Below, piece after piece: positions 1 to 9,992 of a stretch of DNA of 64,000 nt. The translations under genes and the position numbers were made by a program. The first letter of the stretch is position 1. The number at the start of each line of letters is the position of its first letter. The notes under the pieces were generated by a model. That model was not told where the DNA came from, did not search any database, and saw only the letters and a program-made list of their open reading frames with translations. This DNA comes from Burkholderiaceae bacterium (GTDB taxonomy: Bacteria; Pseudomonadota; Gammaproteobacteria; Burkholderiales; Burkholderiaceae_E). The stretch spans positions 1-64,000 of the forward strand of contig JAMLIR010000013.1 in assembly GCA_023954045.1 (NCBI GenBank). Direction: 5' to 3'.

Positions 1-1041
1 GCCGTAGATCGCGACGAACTGGCCGTAGCCGTCGATCTCGCTGCGCGTCATCTCCCCGCCCCCGGGCACGCGCAGCGCCACCACCCGCCCGCCTTCCGCG
101 TTGGCGGCCGCGCTGAAGACCTTGAAGTCGACGTCCTTCATCGCGTCGGTCAGGTCGGTGAACGCGAGCTTCACGCGCAGGTCGGGCTTGTCCGAGCCGT
201 AGCGGCGCATCGCCTCGGCGTAGGGCATCGTCGGGAACGGCGCCGGCAGCTCGACGCCGATCGCGTTGCGGAACACGACGCGGATCATGTCCTCGAAGAT
301 CGCGCGGATCTCGGTCTCCGACAGGAACGAGGTCTCGCAGTCGATCTGCGTGAACTCGGGCTGGCGATCGGCGCGCAGGTCCTCGTCGCGGAAGCACTTC
401 GTGATCTGGTAGTAGCGGTCGAAGCCGGCGACCATCAGCAGCTGCTTGAACAGCTGCGGGGACTGCGGCAACGCGAAGAACTGCCCCGCGTTCACGCGCG
501 ACGGAACGAGGTAGTCGCGCGCGCCCTCGGGCGTGGACTTGGTGAGCATCGGCGTCTCGATGTCGACGAAGCCGAGCGAGTCGAGGTACTTGCGCACCTC
601 CATCGCCACCCGGTAGCGCAGCATCAGGTTCTGCTGCATCGGCGCGCGGCGCAGGTCTAGCACGCGATGCGTGAGGCGCGTGGTCTCGGACAGGTTCTCG
701 TCGTCGAGCTGGAACGGCGGCGTCACCGAGGGGTTGAGGATCTCGATCTCCTGGCACAGCACCTCGACCTCGCCGCTGCGGATGTTCGCGTTGGCGGTTC
801 CCTCGGGGCGCCGGCGCACCTTGCCGACCACCTTGACGCAGTACTCGTTGCGGATGCGCTCGGCCACCTCGAACACCTGCGCCCGGTCGGGGTCGCACAC
901 CACCTGCGCGAGCCCTTCGCGGTCGCGCAGGTCGATGAAGATCACCCCGCCGTGGTCGCGGCGGCGGTGGACCCAGCCGAACAGCGTCACCACCTGGTCG
1001 AGATGCTCGGTGGAAACCTGGCCGGTGTAGCAACTGCGCAT
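1..1041 (-). CDS. aspS: aspartyl-tRNA synthetase, N-terminal part (runs off left edge)
   Basis: Class II aminoacyl-tRNA synthetase that charges tRNA-Asp with aspartate in the cytosol. The first 347 codons are present; the rest lies beyond the left edge, so the truncation is due to the window. The N-terminal OB-fold anticodon-binding domain covers about residues 1-110 ([16 protein letters not shown] is visible). Class II motif 2 is at 217-234 ([18 protein letters not shown]). The bacterial GAD insertion begins near residue 280. The ATG gives the usual N-terminus MRSCYTG. It is the last gene of an apparent fmdB-DUF502-aspS unit, 14 bp after the DUF502 gene. Family members are about 590-600 residues long, so roughly 250 residues are outside the window. 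Confidence 0.96.
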   Translation of the reverse strand, partial: MRSCYTGQVSTEHLDQVVTLFGWVHRRRDHGGVIFIDLRDREGLAQVVCDPDRAQVFEVAERIRNEYCVKVVGKVRRRPEGTANANIRSGEVEVLCQEIEILNPSVTPPFQLDDENLSETTRLTHRVLDLRRAPMQQNLMLRYRVAMEVRKYLDSLGFVDIETPMLTKSTPEGARDYLVPSRVNAGQFFALPQSPQLFKQLLMVAGFDRYYQITKCFRDEDLRADRQPEFTQIDCETSFLSETEIRAIFEDMIRVVFRNAIGVELPAPFPTMPYAEAMRRYGSDKPDLRVKLAFTDLTDAMKDVDFKVFSAAANAEGGRVVALRVPGGGEMTRSEIDGYGQFVAIYG

Positions 1042-1055
1042 CGATGTTCTCCGGT

Positions 1056-1682
1056 TCATTCGCGGTGCATCGCGACGACGTTGGCGGCGCCGCGGTCGGT
1101 CGGCGCGACCACTCCCATCGACACCACGTACTTCAGCGCCTCGTCGACGCTCATGTCCAGTTCGATGGTTTCGGCGCGCGGAACCATCAGGAAGAAGCCC
1201 GAGGTCGGGTTCGGCGTCGTCGGGACGTAGACCGCGACCATCTCGACGCCGACCCGGCGCCGCACCTCGTCGGCGGGGGTGCCGGTCTGGAACGCGATGG
1301 TCCAGACGTCGGCGCGCGGGTACTGCACCAGCAACGCGCGGCGGAACGCCTGTCCGTTCGGCGACAGGATCGTGTCGCTGACCTGCTTCACGCTCGAGTA
1401 GATCGAGCGGACGATCGGGATGCGCCCGAGCAGCGCCTCCCAGTACGAGACCAGCCGCTCGCCGATGAAGTTGCGCGCGAGCACCCCGGTGAGCGCGACG
1501 ACCAGCACCGTCAGCACGACGCCCAGGCCCGGGATGTCGTGCCCGAACAGCGTGTGCGGCTGCCACTGCGCCGGCAGCAGCCGCAGCGTCTGGTCCATCG
1601 TCGTCACGATCAGGTCGAGCACCCAGAGCGTGATCGCGAGGGGCACCCAGATCAGGAGCCCGGTGACGAAGTACTTGCGCAT
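1056..1682 (-). CDS. DUF502 family membrane protein
   Basis: A 208-residue inner-membrane protein of the DUF502 family, whose bacterial function is not established. Two hydrophobic segments are visible, at about 4-27 ([20 protein letters not shown]) and 53-75. A soluble C-terminal part follows, with the family-typical stretches [13 protein letters not shown] and [11 protein letters not shown]. The ATG at 1682 was chosen because the extension upstream of it is only a shadow of fmdB in another frame. It lies 23 bp after fmdB and 14 bp before aspS on the same strand, an arrangement common in betaproteobacteria, so co-transcription is likely. No catalytic motif is recognisable. Confidence 0.9.
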   Translation of the reverse strand: MRKYFVTGLLIWVPLAITLWVLDLIVTTMDQTLRLLPAQWQPHTLFGHDIPGLGVVLTVLVVALTGVLARNFIGERLVSYWEALLGRIPIVRSIYSSVKQVSDTILSPNGQAFRRALLVQYPRADVWTIAFQTGTPADEVRRRVGVEMVAVYVPTTPNPTSGFFLMVPRAETIELDMSVDEALKYVVSMGVVAPTDRGAANVVAMHRE

Positions 1683-1705
1683 CGGTGCGCGCGCCGTCAG
1701 GGCGC

Positions 1706-2083
1706 TCAGTCCGGCTTCGTGCCGGCCGTCGGCGCCGGCGCTGCGGCGCCGGCGGGCGCGGATGCCGGGGCGGGCGACGCGGGTGCCGGGGCGGGCGACG
1801 CAGCGGGGCCGGCGGCCGGCGCGGGCTTCTTCGAATCGGCCTCGGCCTTGCCGTCGCCGTTCGCGCCGCCCGGCTTCGCGTCCGGCGTGCCCTTCTTGCC
1901 GCCGTCGCGGAAGTCGGTGACGTACCAGCCGCTGCCCTTGAGCTGGAACGCCGGGGCGCTCAGGCGCTTGTGGAAGGCCTCGGCGCCGCATTCCGGGCAG
2001 ACGGTCAACGGCGCATCGGAGAGTTTCTGCAGCACGTCCTTCTCGACGCCGCAGCTGTCGCAACGATAGGCGTAAATCGGCAT
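1706..2083 (-). CDS. FmdB-type zinc-ribbon protein with Ala/Pro-rich tail
   Basis: A 125-residue protein with an N-terminal FmdB/CxxC_CXXC_SSSS zinc ribbon. Cys8, Cys11, Cys29 and Cys32 are the four metal ligands (YRCDSCG ... VCPECG). The conserved GSGWYVTDF stretch follows near 50-58. From about residue 80 the chain is low-complexity Ala/Pro ([14 protein letters not shown]), partly encoded by a 21-bp tandem duplication. FmdB was named for a proposed regulatory role in formamidase/amidase operons, but most members, including this one beside aspS, have no demonstrated function. It is the first gene of the fmdB-DUF502-aspS unit. Confidence 0.88.
   Translation of the reverse strand: MPIYAYRCDSCGVEKDVLQKLSDAPLTVCPECGAEAFHKRLSAPAFQLKGSGWYVTDFRDGGKKGTPDAKPGGANGDGKAEADSKKPAPAAGPAASPAPAPASPAPASAPAGAAAPAPTAGTKPD
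1763..1801. repeat. two-copy 21-bp tandem repeat in fmdB tail
   Basis: Two identical 18-bp blocks (1763-1780 and 1784-1801, both tgccggggcgggcgacgc) are separated by 3 bp, a 21-bp period. They encode the repeated Ala/Ser/Pro heptads of the FmdB tail in frame, so copy-number change would lengthen or shorten the tail without a frameshift. Confidence 0.8.
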
Positions 2084-2146
2084 GGTGCAGGCATCCCGCA
2101 GGCAGGGGCCGCCCGGGCAGGCGGCGCAAACGCAAGAAAACCTTGA

Positions 2147-2152
2147 ATTATA
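2147..2152 (-). promoter_or_regulatory. possible -10 element for fmdB
   Basis: A perfect TATAAT hexamer on the - strand, about 64 bp upstream of the fmdB start, in a short AT-rich patch of an otherwise GC-rich region. No convincing -35 hexamer is seen at 16-18 bp spacing, so the call is tentative. It also overlaps the tail of the thrH terminator. Confidence 0.35.
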
Positions 2153-2182
2153 AAGGAAAATCGCCGCCCGCAGGAGGCGGCG
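2153..2182 (-). terminator. intrinsic terminator after thrH
   Basis: Read on the - strand just after the thrH stop, a perfect 7-bp stem CGCCGCC/GGCGGCG with a 7-nt loop is followed by ATTTTCCTTT. The GC stem plus T-rich tail fits a Rho-independent terminator separating thrH from fmdB. Confidence 0.6.
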
Positions 2183-2189
2183 CCGGGTT

Positions 2190-2804
2190 TCAGCCGCGCA
2201 GCGCCTGCGCGGCCGAATCGATCGCCGCGCGCAGCTCGGCGTAGCTGCGGGTGACCGGGAACTGCGGGAACTGCGCGACGATCGATTCGGGCGGATGGAT
2301 GAAGAAGCCGGCATCGGCGGCCATCAGCATCCCGGTGTCGTTGTACGAGTCGCCGGCGGCGATGACCTGGAAGTTCAGGCCCTTGAGCGCGTTGACCGCG
2401 GCGCGCTTCTGGTCCGGCATCCGCAGCCGGTAGTCGCGCACGACGCCGTCGGCGTCGACCTCGAGCCGGTGGCACAGCAGCGTCGGGCGGCCGAGCTGGC
2501 GCATCAGCGGGTCTGCGAACTCGTAGAAGGTGTCCGACAGGATGAACACCTGGTAGCGGGCGCGCAGGTCGTCGAGGAATTCGCGCGCCCCGGCCATCGG
2601 GCCCATCCCCTCGATCACCCGCTGGATGTCGCTCAGCTTGAGCCTGTGCTGCGCGAGCAGGTCGAGGCGGAAGCGCATCAGGCGGTCGTAATCGGGCTCG
2701 TCGCGCGTGGTCCGCGAGAACCCGGCGACCCCGGTGCGGCGGGAAAACTCGATCCAGATCTCGGGCACCAGCACGCCTTCGAGGTCCAGGCAAACCACTT
2801 GCAT
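2190..2804 (-). CDS. thrH: ThrH-type HAD phosphatase (phosphoserine phosphatase / homoserine phosphotransferase)
   Basis: A 204-residue HAD-superfamily enzyme matching the ThrH subfamily, which dephosphorylates phosphoserine and can transfer the phosphate to homoserine. Visible motifs are motif I CLDLEGVL (Asp7 nucleophile, Glu9), the ThrH-typical PEIWIEFSRRTG segment, motif II around FILSDTF, and motif IV GDSYNDTGML. The ATG at 2804 follows a good Shine-Dalgarno (GAGGAGC). It is divergent from the PaaK-like gene and followed by its own terminator. Its biochemical role rests on the family, chiefly the Pseudomonas enzyme; whether it supports serine or threonine synthesis here is unknown. Confidence 0.85.
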   Translation of the reverse strand: MQVVCLDLEGVLVPEIWIEFSRRTGVAGFSRTTRDEPDYDRLMRFRLDLLAQHRLKLSDIQRVIEGMGPMAGAREFLDDLRARYQVFILSDTFYEFADPLMRQLGRPTLLCHRLEVDADGVVRDYRLRMPDQKRAAVNALKGLNFQVIAAGDSYNDTGMLMAADAGFFIHPPESIVAQFPQFPVTRSYAELRAAIDSAAQALRG

Positions 2805-2937
2805 GTACGGTCGCTCCTCGTGCGAGGCGCCGCCTGGCGCCGTCGGCGGCCGCAATGGTACCGCAGGCGCAGCGGCGCCCCGGGGCCGGATGACCCACGT
2901 CAAGTCCCGATCCGCAGCCACTGGCTAGATTGCCGCC

Positions 2938-4395
2938 ATGGCAAGCGCAGGCGAACGACCGCCCTCCGGTGCAGCCGACCCCTGGGACTGGTGGCGCGGC
3001 ACCGACGAGTTGTGGCGCTGGGGTGCGCGCGTTCGCGAGATCTGGCTCGACGACCTCGCCGACGACGCGACCCGGCACGCGACGCGCGAGCGGCGCATCG
3101 CCGAGCTGCTTCGGCACGCGCGGCAGCACTCGGCGTTCTACCGCGAACACCACCGGGACGCGGGGGCCGGCGGCGAGCTCCAAGCCTGTCCGCCGGTGAC
3201 GCGCGCGCAGCTGATGGCGCGCTTCGACGACTGGGTGACCGACCCGCAATTGCGCCGCCGCGACCTCGAGGCCTTCGTGCGCGACCCGTCGCGGATCGCC
3301 GAGCCGTACCTCGGCCGTTACTCGGTGTGGACCAGCTCGGGGACCACCGGCGTGCCGGGCATCTACGTGCAGGACCCCGACGCGCTGGCGATCTACGCGG
3401 CGCTGCTGACCACGCGCTTCGAGTTCGGGCCGATGCTGCCCGACCCCTGGCAGCTGCCCGGGATGCCGGCGCGGATGGCGCTGATCGCCGCGACCGGCGG
3501 GCACTTCGCCGGCGTCGTCTGGTGGCAGCGCCAGTGCAGGCTGCACCCGGTGCTCGCGGGGGGGACCCGCGTGTTCTCGATCCTGCAGCCGCTCGACACG
3601 CTCGTCGCGGGCCTGAACGAGTGGCAGCCGGTCTTCGTCGCCAGCTACCCGACGATGCTGTCGCTGCTGGCACGCGAGCAGTGCGAAGGGCGGTTGCGGA
3701 TCCGGCCCCGCTCGCTGTGGAGCGGCGGCGAGGCATTGACCGCCGTCGACCGTGCCTCGATCGCCGACGGCTTCGGCTGCCCGGTGCTGGAGGACTACGG
3801 CGCCTCGGAGTGCATGCAGATCGCGTTCGGGTGCCGGCACGGGCGACTGCACCTGAACGACGACTGGGTGGTGCTGGAGCCCGTCGACGAGCACGGCCGC
3901 CCGGTTCCCGCCGACCGGCCTTCGGTCACCGTGCTGCTGACCAACCTGGCCAATCGCGTCCAGCCGGTGATCCGCTACGACCTGGGCGACAGCGTGACGA
4001 TCGACCCCTCACCGTGCCCATGCGGCCAGCGACGCCCGTCGGTGCGGGTGCAGGGCCGGCGCGACGACGTGCTGGTGCTCGACGGAATCGCCGGCTCGAG
4101 CGTGCGGCTGTTGCCGCTCGCGATCGAGACGGTGATCGAGGAGGAAACCGGCGTGCACCGGTTCCAGCTGATCCAGACCGCGCGCGACGAGTTGTGCCTT
4201 CGCGTCGACGCGCCCGGCGCGCGCCGGCGCGCGATCGACGGCCGGCGCGCCGCGCGTGCGCTGGCGCGGTTCCTGAAGGCCCAGGGCGCAGCGCCGGTGA
4301 CGGTGAAGGTGGACGACCGCCCGCCGGAGATCGACCGGGCCAGCGGCAAGCTGCGGCGCGTGCGCGCGCTGCGCGCCGCGGCGTCACGCGACTGA
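2938..4395 (+). CDS. PaaK-like adenylate-forming enzyme (phenylacetate-CoA ligase family)
   Basis: A 485-residue member of the ANL superfamily, PaaK / coenzyme F390 synthetase branch. Such enzymes adenylate a carboxylic acid and usually form a CoA thioester. Visible signatures are the P-loop-like SSGTTG at 133-138, YGASECMQIAFG (A5 region), RYDLGD, and the CPCGQRRPSVRVQGR hinge entering the C-terminal domain. The substrate is not predictable from sequence. No phenylacetate (paa), F390 or biosynthetic genes lie nearby: it stands alone between thrH (divergent) and ssb (convergent). It is longer than typical PaaK (about 430-440 residues), with an extra N-terminal region rich in Trp and Arg. No strong Shine-Dalgarno precedes the ATG. 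Confidence 0.82.
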   Translation: MASAGERPPSGAADPWDWWRGTDELWRWGARVREIWLDDLADDATRHATRERRIAELLRHARQHSAFYREHHRDAGAGGELQACPPVTRAQLMARFDDWVTDPQLRRRDLEAFVRDPSRIAEPYLGRYSVWTSSGTTGVPGIYVQDPDALAIYAALLTTRFEFGPMLPDPWQLPGMPARMALIAATGGHFAGVVWWQRQCRLHPVLAGGTRVFSILQPLDTLVAGLNEWQPVFVASYPTMLSLLAREQCEGRLRIRPRSLWSGGEALTAVDRASIADGFGCPVLEDYGASECMQIAFGCRHGRLHLNDDWVVLEPVDEHGRPVPADRPSVTVLLTNLANRVQPVIRYDLGDSVTIDPSPCPCGQRRPSVRVQGRRDDVLVLDGIAGSSVRLLPLAIETVIEEETGVHRFQLIQTARDELCLRVDAPGARRRAIDGRRAARALARFLKAQGAAPVTVKVDDRPPEIDRASGKLRRVRALRAAASRD

Positions 4396-4435
4396 CGCGG
4401 GCCCCGGATCCCGGGCAGCGCGGCGCCCGCGCGGG

Positions 4436-4942
4436 TCAGAACGGGATGTCGTCGTCCATGTCGTCGAAGTTCGGCGCCTTGCCGCCGCCTGCGGCGCCGC
4501 CGCCCGCCGCCCCGCCGCTGCCGGCGGCGCGCGCCGGGGGCCGCGCCGGCGCGCCCGAACCCGCCGGCTCGCGCGAATAGCCGGTGTCCTCGCCGCCGCC
4601 ACCGCCGTCGCGCGAGCCGAGCAGCTGCATCGACTCGGCGATGATCTCGGTCGTGTAGCGGTCCTGGCCGTCCTTGTCCTGCCACTTGCGGGTCTTCAGC
4701 CGCCCTTCGACGTAGACCGGGCGGCCCTTCTTCAGGTATTCGCCGGCGATCTCGGCGAGGCGGTCGTAGAACACGACGCTGTGCCACTCGGTCTCCTCGC
4801 GCTTCTCGCCGGTGGCCTTGTCCTTCCAGTTGCGCGTGGTCGCGATCCGCACGTTGCAGATCGCACTGCCGCTGGGCGCGTAGCGCGTCTCGGGGTCGCG
4901 GCCGAGATTGCCGATCAGGATCACCTTGTTCACCGAAGCCAT
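4436..4942 (-). CDS. ssb: single-stranded DNA-binding protein
   Basis: SSB coats single-stranded DNA in replication, repair and recombination. The 168-residue chain has the OB fold at 1-110 ([21 protein letters not shown] ... [21 protein letters not shown]), a Gly/Ala-rich linker at about 115-155, and the conserved acidic tip DDDIPF that recruits partner proteins. Internal ATG 4942 is preferred over an upstream in-frame ATG because it gives the canonical N-terminus. It lies downstream of an MFS gene and near uvrA, an order common in Burkholderiales. Confidence 0.96.
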   Translation of the reverse strand: MASVNKVILIGNLGRDPETRYAPSGSAICNVRIATTRNWKDKATGEKREETEWHSVVFYDRLAEIAGEYLKKGRPVYVEGRLKTRKWQDKDGQDRYTTEIIAESMQLLGSRDGGGGGEDTGYSREPAGSGAPARPPARAAGSGGAAGGGAAGGGKAPNFDDMDDDIPF

Positions 4943-4979
4943 GCTGCCCTCCCGGGAAGATTCGCAGGGACCGATTGTT

Positions 4980-6281
4980 TCACGCCGCCGCCCGACCACG
5001 AGCCGACGCCGGCCAGCGCCTCTGGCGCGCCGCCACCAGTAGCCAGAGCGCCATCAGCACCGCGCAGGCGTCGAACACCGCCGGCTTGCCCCAGCCGTGC
5101 TGGACCCAGCCGCCGAGCACGCCGCCGAAGAACAGCCCGAGCGACTGCGTGGTGTTGTAGATGCCCAGCGCGGTGCCCTTGGCGTCGGGCGGCGCAAGCC
5201 TCGACACCAGCGACGGCAGGCTCGCCTCGAGGATATTGAAGCCGACGAAGAACCCGAGCAGCAAGAGCGCCAGCGGGACTAGGCCGCTCGGCTGCAGCGC
5301 GAGCAGCACCTGCACGCCGAGCAGCAACCCGACCGCCGCGAGGAACAGGCCGCGCAGCCGCCCGACGCGCTCGCTCCAGATCAGCGGCGGCATCATCAGC
5401 GCGAACGAGAGCAGCACCACGGGCAGGTAGAGCTTCCAGTGCTCGCCGAGCGCGATGCCCGCGCGGTCGGCGAGCCAGGTCGGCAGCACGACGAACATCG
5501 CCATCTGGGCCGCGTGCAGCGTGAAGATGCCGAAATTCAGCCGCAGCAGGTCGGGCTCGAGCACGATGCGTGCGAACGGCGTGCGCGACGCGCCCGCCGC
5601 GGCCGCGGCGGGCGGCACAGCCGGCGTCACCAGCGTGACGACCGCGATCGCGGCGAGCGCGAGCAGGCCGGTGAGCGCGAAGATGCCGCCCATGCCGATC
5701 GCTGCATAGAGCAGCGGTGCGCCGACCAGCGACAGCGAGAACGTGAGCCCGATCGACGCGCCGACCATCGCCATCGCCTTCGTCCGCTGCGCGTCGCGGG
5801 TGCTGTCGGCGATCAACGCGGTGATCGCGGCCGAGATCGCGCCGGCGCCCTGCACCGCGCGGCCCGCGATGGTCGTTGCGAGGTCGTGCGCACCGGCGGC
5901 GATGAAGCTGCCCGCCGCGAACAGCAGCAGGCCGGCCACGATGACCGGCTTGCGGCCGAAACGGTCGGAGGCCATTCCGAACGGGATCTGGAGCACGCCC
6001 TGCGTGAGGCCGTAGATGCCGAGCGCGAGGCCGATCATCGTCGCGTCCTGGCCGCCGGGCATTCCGCGCGCGTGCACCGCGAACACGGGCAGGATCAGGA
6101 ACAGGCCGAGCATCCGCAGCGCGAAGATCGACGCGAGCGACACGCTCGAGCGCAGTTCGAGCGGCGTCATCGGGTCGCGCTGCGCGCCCCCGGCGCGCTG
6201 GGAATCGCGCCCGGGCGGCGACGCGCTCAGGCCGGCGGCCGGATCGGCGCCGCCCGGAGAGTCGGGGGACTGGGGGTGCAT
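4980..6281 (-). CDS. MFS transporter, YajR-like
   Basis: A 433-residue major facilitator with about 12 hydrophobic helices. The loop 2-3 signature is [13 protein letters not shown], and the N-terminal half resembles YajR/drug-resistance-type exporters. It lacks the C-terminal ferredoxin-like domain of E. coli YajR. The substrate is unknown. The start at 6281 leaves an unusual Pro/Ser/Gly-rich lead before the first helix; an internal ATG at 6170 ([20 protein letters not shown]) gives a more typical 396-residue protein and is a serious alternative. It is divergent from uvrA and upstream of ssb. Confidence 0.85.
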   Translation of the reverse strand: MHPQSPDSPGGADPAAGLSASPPGRDSQRAGGAQRDPMTPLELRSSVSLASIFALRMLGLFLILPVFAVHARGMPGGQDATMIGLALGIYGLTQGVLQIPFGMASDRFGRKPVIVAGLLLFAAGSFIAAGAHDLATTIAGRAVQGAGAISAAITALIADSTRDAQRTKAMAMVGASIGLTFSLSLVGAPLLYAAIGMGGIFALTGLLALAAIAVVTLVTPAVPPAAAAAGASRTPFARIVLEPDLLRLNFGIFTLHAAQMAMFVVLPTWLADRAGIALGEHWKLYLPVVLLSFALMMPPLIWSERVGRLRGLFLAAVGLLLGVQVLLALQPSGLVPLALLLLGFFVGFNILEASLPSLVSRLAPPDAKGTALGIYNTTQSLGLFFGGVLGGWVQHGWGKPAVFDACAVLMALWLLVAARQRRWPASARGRAAA

Positions 6282-6303
6282 CACGTGGGCATTCGCGACC
6301 GGG

Positions 6304-6309
6304 TATATT
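6304..6309 (+). promoter_or_regulatory. possible -10 element for uvrA
   Basis: TATATT, 22 bp upstream of the uvrA ATG in the 49-bp divergent gap. No good -35 is seen at 17-bp spacing. No CTGT-N8-ACAG LexA-type box is visible in the gap, so SOS control is not supported here. Confidence 0.3.
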
Positions 6310-6330
6310 AGCCGATTGCCCTTCGACCCC

Positions 6331-9246
6331 ATGGAATCGATCCGCGTCCGGGGTGCACGCACCCACAACCTGAAGAACGTCAGCCTCGACGTGCCGCGCA
6401 ACCGGCTGGTGGTGATCACCGGCCTGTCGGGGTCGGGAAAGTCCTCGCTCGCGTTCGACACGCTGTACGCAGAAGGCCAGCGGCGCTACGTCGAGTCGCT
6501 ATCGACCTACGCGCGGCAGTTCCTGCAGCTGATGGAGAAGCCCGACGTCGACCTGATCGAGGGCCTGTCGCCGGCGATCTCGATCGAGCAGAAGGCGACG
6601 AGCCACAACCCGCGCTCGACCGTGGGCACCGTGACCGAGATCCACGACTACCTGCGGCTGCTGTTCGCGCGGGTCGGCACGCCGTACTGTCCCGACCACC
6701 CCGAGCACGCGCTCGAGGCGCAGACCGTCTCGCAGATGGTCGACGCGGTGCTGGCGATGCCCGAGGGCACGCGGCTGATGATCCTCGCGCCGGTGCTCGC
6801 GAACCGCAAGGGCGAGCACCACGATCTCTTCGCCGACCTGCAGGCGCAGGGCTTCGTGCGGGTCAGGGTACGTGGCGAGGGCATCGAGCCGCGCATCGTC
6901 GAGCTTGGCGCCGGCGACACCCCGAAGCTGAACCGCAACCAGAAGCACTCGATCGACGTCGTCGTCGATCGAGTGAAGGTCGCCCCGTCGATCCGCCAGC
7001 GGCTGGCCGAGTCGTTCGAGACGGCGCTGCGCATCGCCGACGGCCGGGCGACCGCGGTCGACATCGACTCGGGCGCCGAGCAGTTGTTCTCGAGCCGCTT
7101 CGCGTGCCCGGTGTGCAACCACTCGCTGCCCGAGCTCGAGCCGCGGCTGTTCTCGTTCAACAACCCGATCGGCGCCTGCCCCGAGTGCGACGGCCTCGGC
7201 GTCGTGCAGTTCTTCGACCCGAAGCGCGTCGTGCCGTTCCCGAACCTGAGCCTCGCCTCGGGCGCGATCAAGGGATGGGACCGCCGCAACCAGTTCTACT
7301 TCCAGCTGCTGCAGAACCTCGCCGCGTTCTACGGCTTCGACATCGACGCGCCGTTCGAGGAATTGCCCGAGCGGGTCCGTCACGTCGTGCTGCACGGCTC
7401 GGGCAGCGAAAAGATCCCGTTCACCTACGTCGGCGACGGCGGCCGCCCGACCGTGCGCGAGCACCCGTTCGAGGGCGTGATCCCGAACCTGGAGCGCCGG
7501 CACAAGGAAACCGACTCGGCGCACGTCCGCGAGGAGTTGTCGAAGTACCTGAACTCGCGCGTCTGCCCCACCTGCGAGGGCACCAGGCTGCGCGTCGACG
7601 CGCGCTTCGTCCGCGTCGGCCCGCGCGGCGCCGACCGCCCGATCTACGAGCTGTCGGCGCTGACGCTGCGCCAGGCGTTCGAGTGGTTCGCTTCGCTCGC
7701 GCTGCCCGGCGCCAGGCAGGTGATCGGCGAGCGCATCGTGCGCGAGATCGTCGACCGGCTGCGCTTCCTGAACAACGTCGGCCTCGACTACCTGTCGCTC
7801 GACCGCGCCGCCGAGACGCTGTCGGGAGGCGAGTCGCAGCGCATCAGGCTCGCCTCGCAGATCGGCTCGGGCCTGACCGGCGTGATGTACGTGCTCGACG
7901 AGCCGTCGATCGGCCTGCACCAGCGCGACAACGACCGGCTGATCTCGACGCTCAAGCACCTGCGCGACCTCGGCAACTCGGTGCTCGTGGTCGAGCACGA
8001 CGAGGACGCGATCCGCGCCGCCGACCACGTGATCGACATGGGGCCCGGCGCCGGCGAGCACGGCGGCCACGTGGTCGCCGAAGGGCCGCCGGCCGCGATC
8101 GAGGCCAGCGAGGCTTCGCTGACCGGCCGCTACCTGGCGGGCGCGCTGCGCATCGAGGTGCCCGCCTCGCGCAAGGGCCCGGGCGAGCAGCGGCTGCTGG
8201 TGCGCGGCGCCAGCGGCAACAACCTGCGCCACGTCTCGGTCGAGATCCCGCTGGGGCTGCTGGTCTGCGTGACCGGCGTGTCGGGATCGGGCAAGTCGAC
8301 GCTGGTCAACGACACGCTCTATGCCGCGGCCGCGCGCGCGATCAACCGCTCGTCGGTCGAGCCCGCGCCGCACGAGGCGATCGACGGACTCGAGCACGTC
8401 GACAAGGTGATCAACGTCGACCAGAGCCCGATCGGGCGCACGCCGCGCTCGAACCCGGCCACCTACACCGGCCTGTTCACGCCGATCCGCGAGCTGTTCG
8501 CCGAGACTCCCACCGCGCGCGAGCGCGGCTACGGCCCCGGGCGCTTCTCGTTCAACGTCAAGGGAGGGCGCTGCGAAGCCTGCGAGGGCGACGGCGTCAT
8601 CCGCGTCGAGATGCACTTCCTGCCCGACGTCTACGTGCCCTGCGACGTCTGCAAGGGGCGCCGCTACAACCGCGAGACGCTCGAGGTGCGGTACAAGGGG
8701 CACGACATCGCCGAGGTGCTCGACATGACGATCGAGCAGGCGTTCGAGCTGCTGTCGGCGGTGCCGGCGATCCGGCGCAAGCTGCAGACCCTGCTCGACG
8801 TCGGCCTCGGCTACGTGCGCCTGGGCCAGAGCGCGACCACGCTGTCGGGCGGCGAGGCGCAGCGCGTCAAGCTCGCCGAGGAGCTGTCCAAGCGCGACAC
8901 GGGCCGCACGCTCTACATCCTGGACGAGCCGACCACCGGGCTGCACTTCCACGACATCGCGCTGCTGCTGAAGGTGATCCACGCCCTGCGCGACCACGGC
9001 AACACCGTGATCGTGATCGAGCACAACCTCGACGTGATCAAGACCGCCGACTGGGTGATCGACCTCGGCCCCGAGGGCGGCGAGGGCGGCGGCACGGTGG
9101 TCGCCGCCGGCACGCCCGAGGAAATCGCCGCGTGCGAGGCGAGCCACACCGGGCGCTACCTGGCGCGGGTGCTGCGCGAGCGCGCCGCCGGCGCCGCGCC
9201 GACCGCGGCGCCGCGCCGACGCGGCCGGCCGGCGCGCGCGGCCTGA
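6331..9246 (+). CDS. uvrA: excinuclease ABC subunit A
   Basis: UvrA recognises DNA damage for nucleotide excision repair and loads UvrB. The 971-residue protein has two ABC ATPase modules. Walker A motifs are at 31-39 (GLSGSGKSS) and 649-657 (GVSGSGKST). Signature motifs are [19 protein letters not shown] and [15 protein letters not shown]. Zinc modules are CPVCNH...CPECDG and CEACEGDG...CDVCKGRRY. The length is slightly above the usual 940, mostly from an Arg/Ala/Pro-rich C-terminal tail. Its last 91 bp overlap, on the opposite strand, the end of the class II aldolase gene. The start [16 protein letters not shown] is canonical. Confidence 0.98.
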   Translation: MESIRVRGARTHNLKNVSLDVPRNRLVVITGLSGSGKSSLAFDTLYAEGQRRYVESLSTYARQFLQLMEKPDVDLIEGLSPAISIEQKATSHNPRSTVGTVTEIHDYLRLLFARVGTPYCPDHPEHALEAQTVSQMVDAVLAMPEGTRLMILAPVLANRKGEHHDLFADLQAQGFVRVRVRGEGIEPRIVELGAGDTPKLNRNQKHSIDVVVDRVKVAPSIRQRLAESFETALRIADGRATAVDIDSGAEQLFSSRFACPVCNHSLPELEPRLFSFNNPIGACPECDGLGVVQFFDPKRVVPFPNLSLASGAIKGWDRRNQFYFQLLQNLAAFYGFDIDAPFEELPERVRHVVLHGSGSEKIPFTYVGDGGRPTVREHPFEGVIPNLERRHKETDSAHVREELSKYLNSRVCPTCEGTRLRVDARFVRVGPRGADRPIYELSALTLRQAFEWFASLALPGARQVIGERIVREIVDRLRFLNNVGLDYLSLDRAAETLSGGESQRIRLASQIGSGLTGVMYVLDEPSIGLHQRDNDRLISTLKHLRDLGNSVLVVEHDEDAIRAADHVIDMGPGAGEHGGHVVAEGPPAAIEASEASLTGRYLAGALRIEVPASRKGPGEQRLLVRGASGNNLRHVSVEIPLGLLVCVTGVSGSGKSTLVNDTLYAAAARAINRSSVEPAPHEAIDGLEHVDKVINVDQSPIGRTPRSNPATYTGLFTPIRELFAETPTARERGYGPGRFSFNVKGGRCEACEGDGVIRVEMHFLPDVYVPCDVCKGRRYNRETLEVRYKGHDIAEVLDMTIEQAFELLSAVPAIRRKLQTLLDVGLGYVRLGQSATTLSGGEAQRVKLAEELSKRDTGRTLYILDEPTTGLHFHDIALLLKVIHALRDHGNTVIVIEHNLDVIKTADWVIDLGPEGGEGGGTVVAAGTPEEIAACEASHTGRYLARVLRERAAGAAPTAAPRRRGRPARAA

Positions 9247-9992
9247 GCGCCCGGCCCGGGCGCTCGGCCTTCCTCTTCCTGCGGGTCGGGACGGTAGCGC
9301 GCGAAGCGCGCGTGCACGCTGGCCATCGCGGCCGCGTCGAGCCGCGCCGGCTCGCCGACCTGCAGCGCCTGCCAGTAGACGCGGGCGAGCGCCTCGACCT
9401 CGACTGCGAGCTCGAGCGCCGCCTCGAGCGTGCCCGACAGCGCGACCAGGCCGTGCTGGGCCAGCAGGCAGGCGCGGCGCCCCTCGAGCGCCGCGCGCGC
9501 CGCGGCCGACAGCGCCGCGGACCCGAACATCGCGTACGGCGCGCAGCGGATGTCGTCGCCGCCCGCCACCGCGATCATGTAGTGGAACGCCGGAATGCCC
9601 TCGGCGTGGATCCGCGGCAGGCAGGCGAGCGTGGTGGCGAACGGCGCGTGCGCGTGCACGATCGCTCCGGCGTCGCCACGGCTCGCGTAGAGATCGCGGT
9701 GCAGCCGCCACTCCGACGACGGCTGCCGGGCGCCGTCGAAGCGCAGCGGCTGCTCGGCGCCGGCGTCCTCGCCCGCGGGGACTGCGACCGGCAGCCAGAC
9801 CAGGTCGTCGACCGCCATCGCCTCGTAGGCGAGCGCGCTCGGCGTGATCAGCAGGCCGTCGGCGCCGCCGCGGTGCCAGCGCAGCGACAGGTTGCCGGCG
9901 CGCCCGCTGTTGATGCCCAGCGCGTTCATGCGCCGCGCCGCGTCGACGATCGCAGCGCGCGCGTCGTCCTCGCTGCGGTAACCGACGTTCAT
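9156..9992 (-). CDS. class II aldolase/adducin family protein, partner of MtnA
   Basis: A 278-residue zinc-dependent class II aldolase (FucA/AraD/MtnB superfamily). By alignment to FucA, zinc ligands are His113, His115 (VHAHAPFAT) and His180 (AQHGLVAL), and the catalytic glutamate is Glu94 (PSSEWRLH). Its ATG overlaps the mtnA stop by 4 bp, implying translational coupling. It could therefore act on methylthioribulose-1-phosphate, or 5-deoxyribulose-1-phosphate, made by MtnA. The action could be cleavage to DHAP plus an aldehyde (DHAP-shunt aldolase) or dehydration (MtnB). No mtnC, mtnD or mtnK is present in the window. About 29 C-terminal residues, rich in Arg/Ala, are encoded inside uvrA on the opposite strand. 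Confidence 0.85.
   Translation of the reverse strand: MNVGYRSEDDARAAIVDAARRMNALGINSGRAGNLSLRWHRGGADGLLITPSALAYEAMAVDDLVWLPVAVPAGEDAGAEQPLRFDGARQPSSEWRLHRDLYASRGDAGAIVHAHAPFATTLACLPRIHAEGIPAFHYMIAVAGGDDIRCAPYAMFGSAALSAAARAALEGRRACLLAQHGLVALSGTLEAALELAVEVEALARVYWQALQVGEPARLDAAAMASVHARFARYRPDPQEEEGRAPGPGAQAARAGRPRRRGAAVGAAPAARSRSTRAR

Noticed and set aside
1..1041. Broken aspS
   Set aside because: The gene is truncated only by the window edge; the visible 347 codons are intact and in frame.
4396..4435. Bidirectional terminator between the PaaK-like gene and ssb
   Set aside because: The 40-bp gap has imperfect GC symmetry but no T-run on either strand. In this GC-rich DNA that is too weak to call.
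5439..6311. A 290-codon frame opposite the MFS gene
   Set aside because: Translation is a charged low-complexity string with no hydrophobic core or motif; it mirrors the transporter codons.
6282..6330. LexA/SOS box before uvrA
   Set aside because: No CTGT-N8-ACAG or close variant is present in the 49-bp gap.
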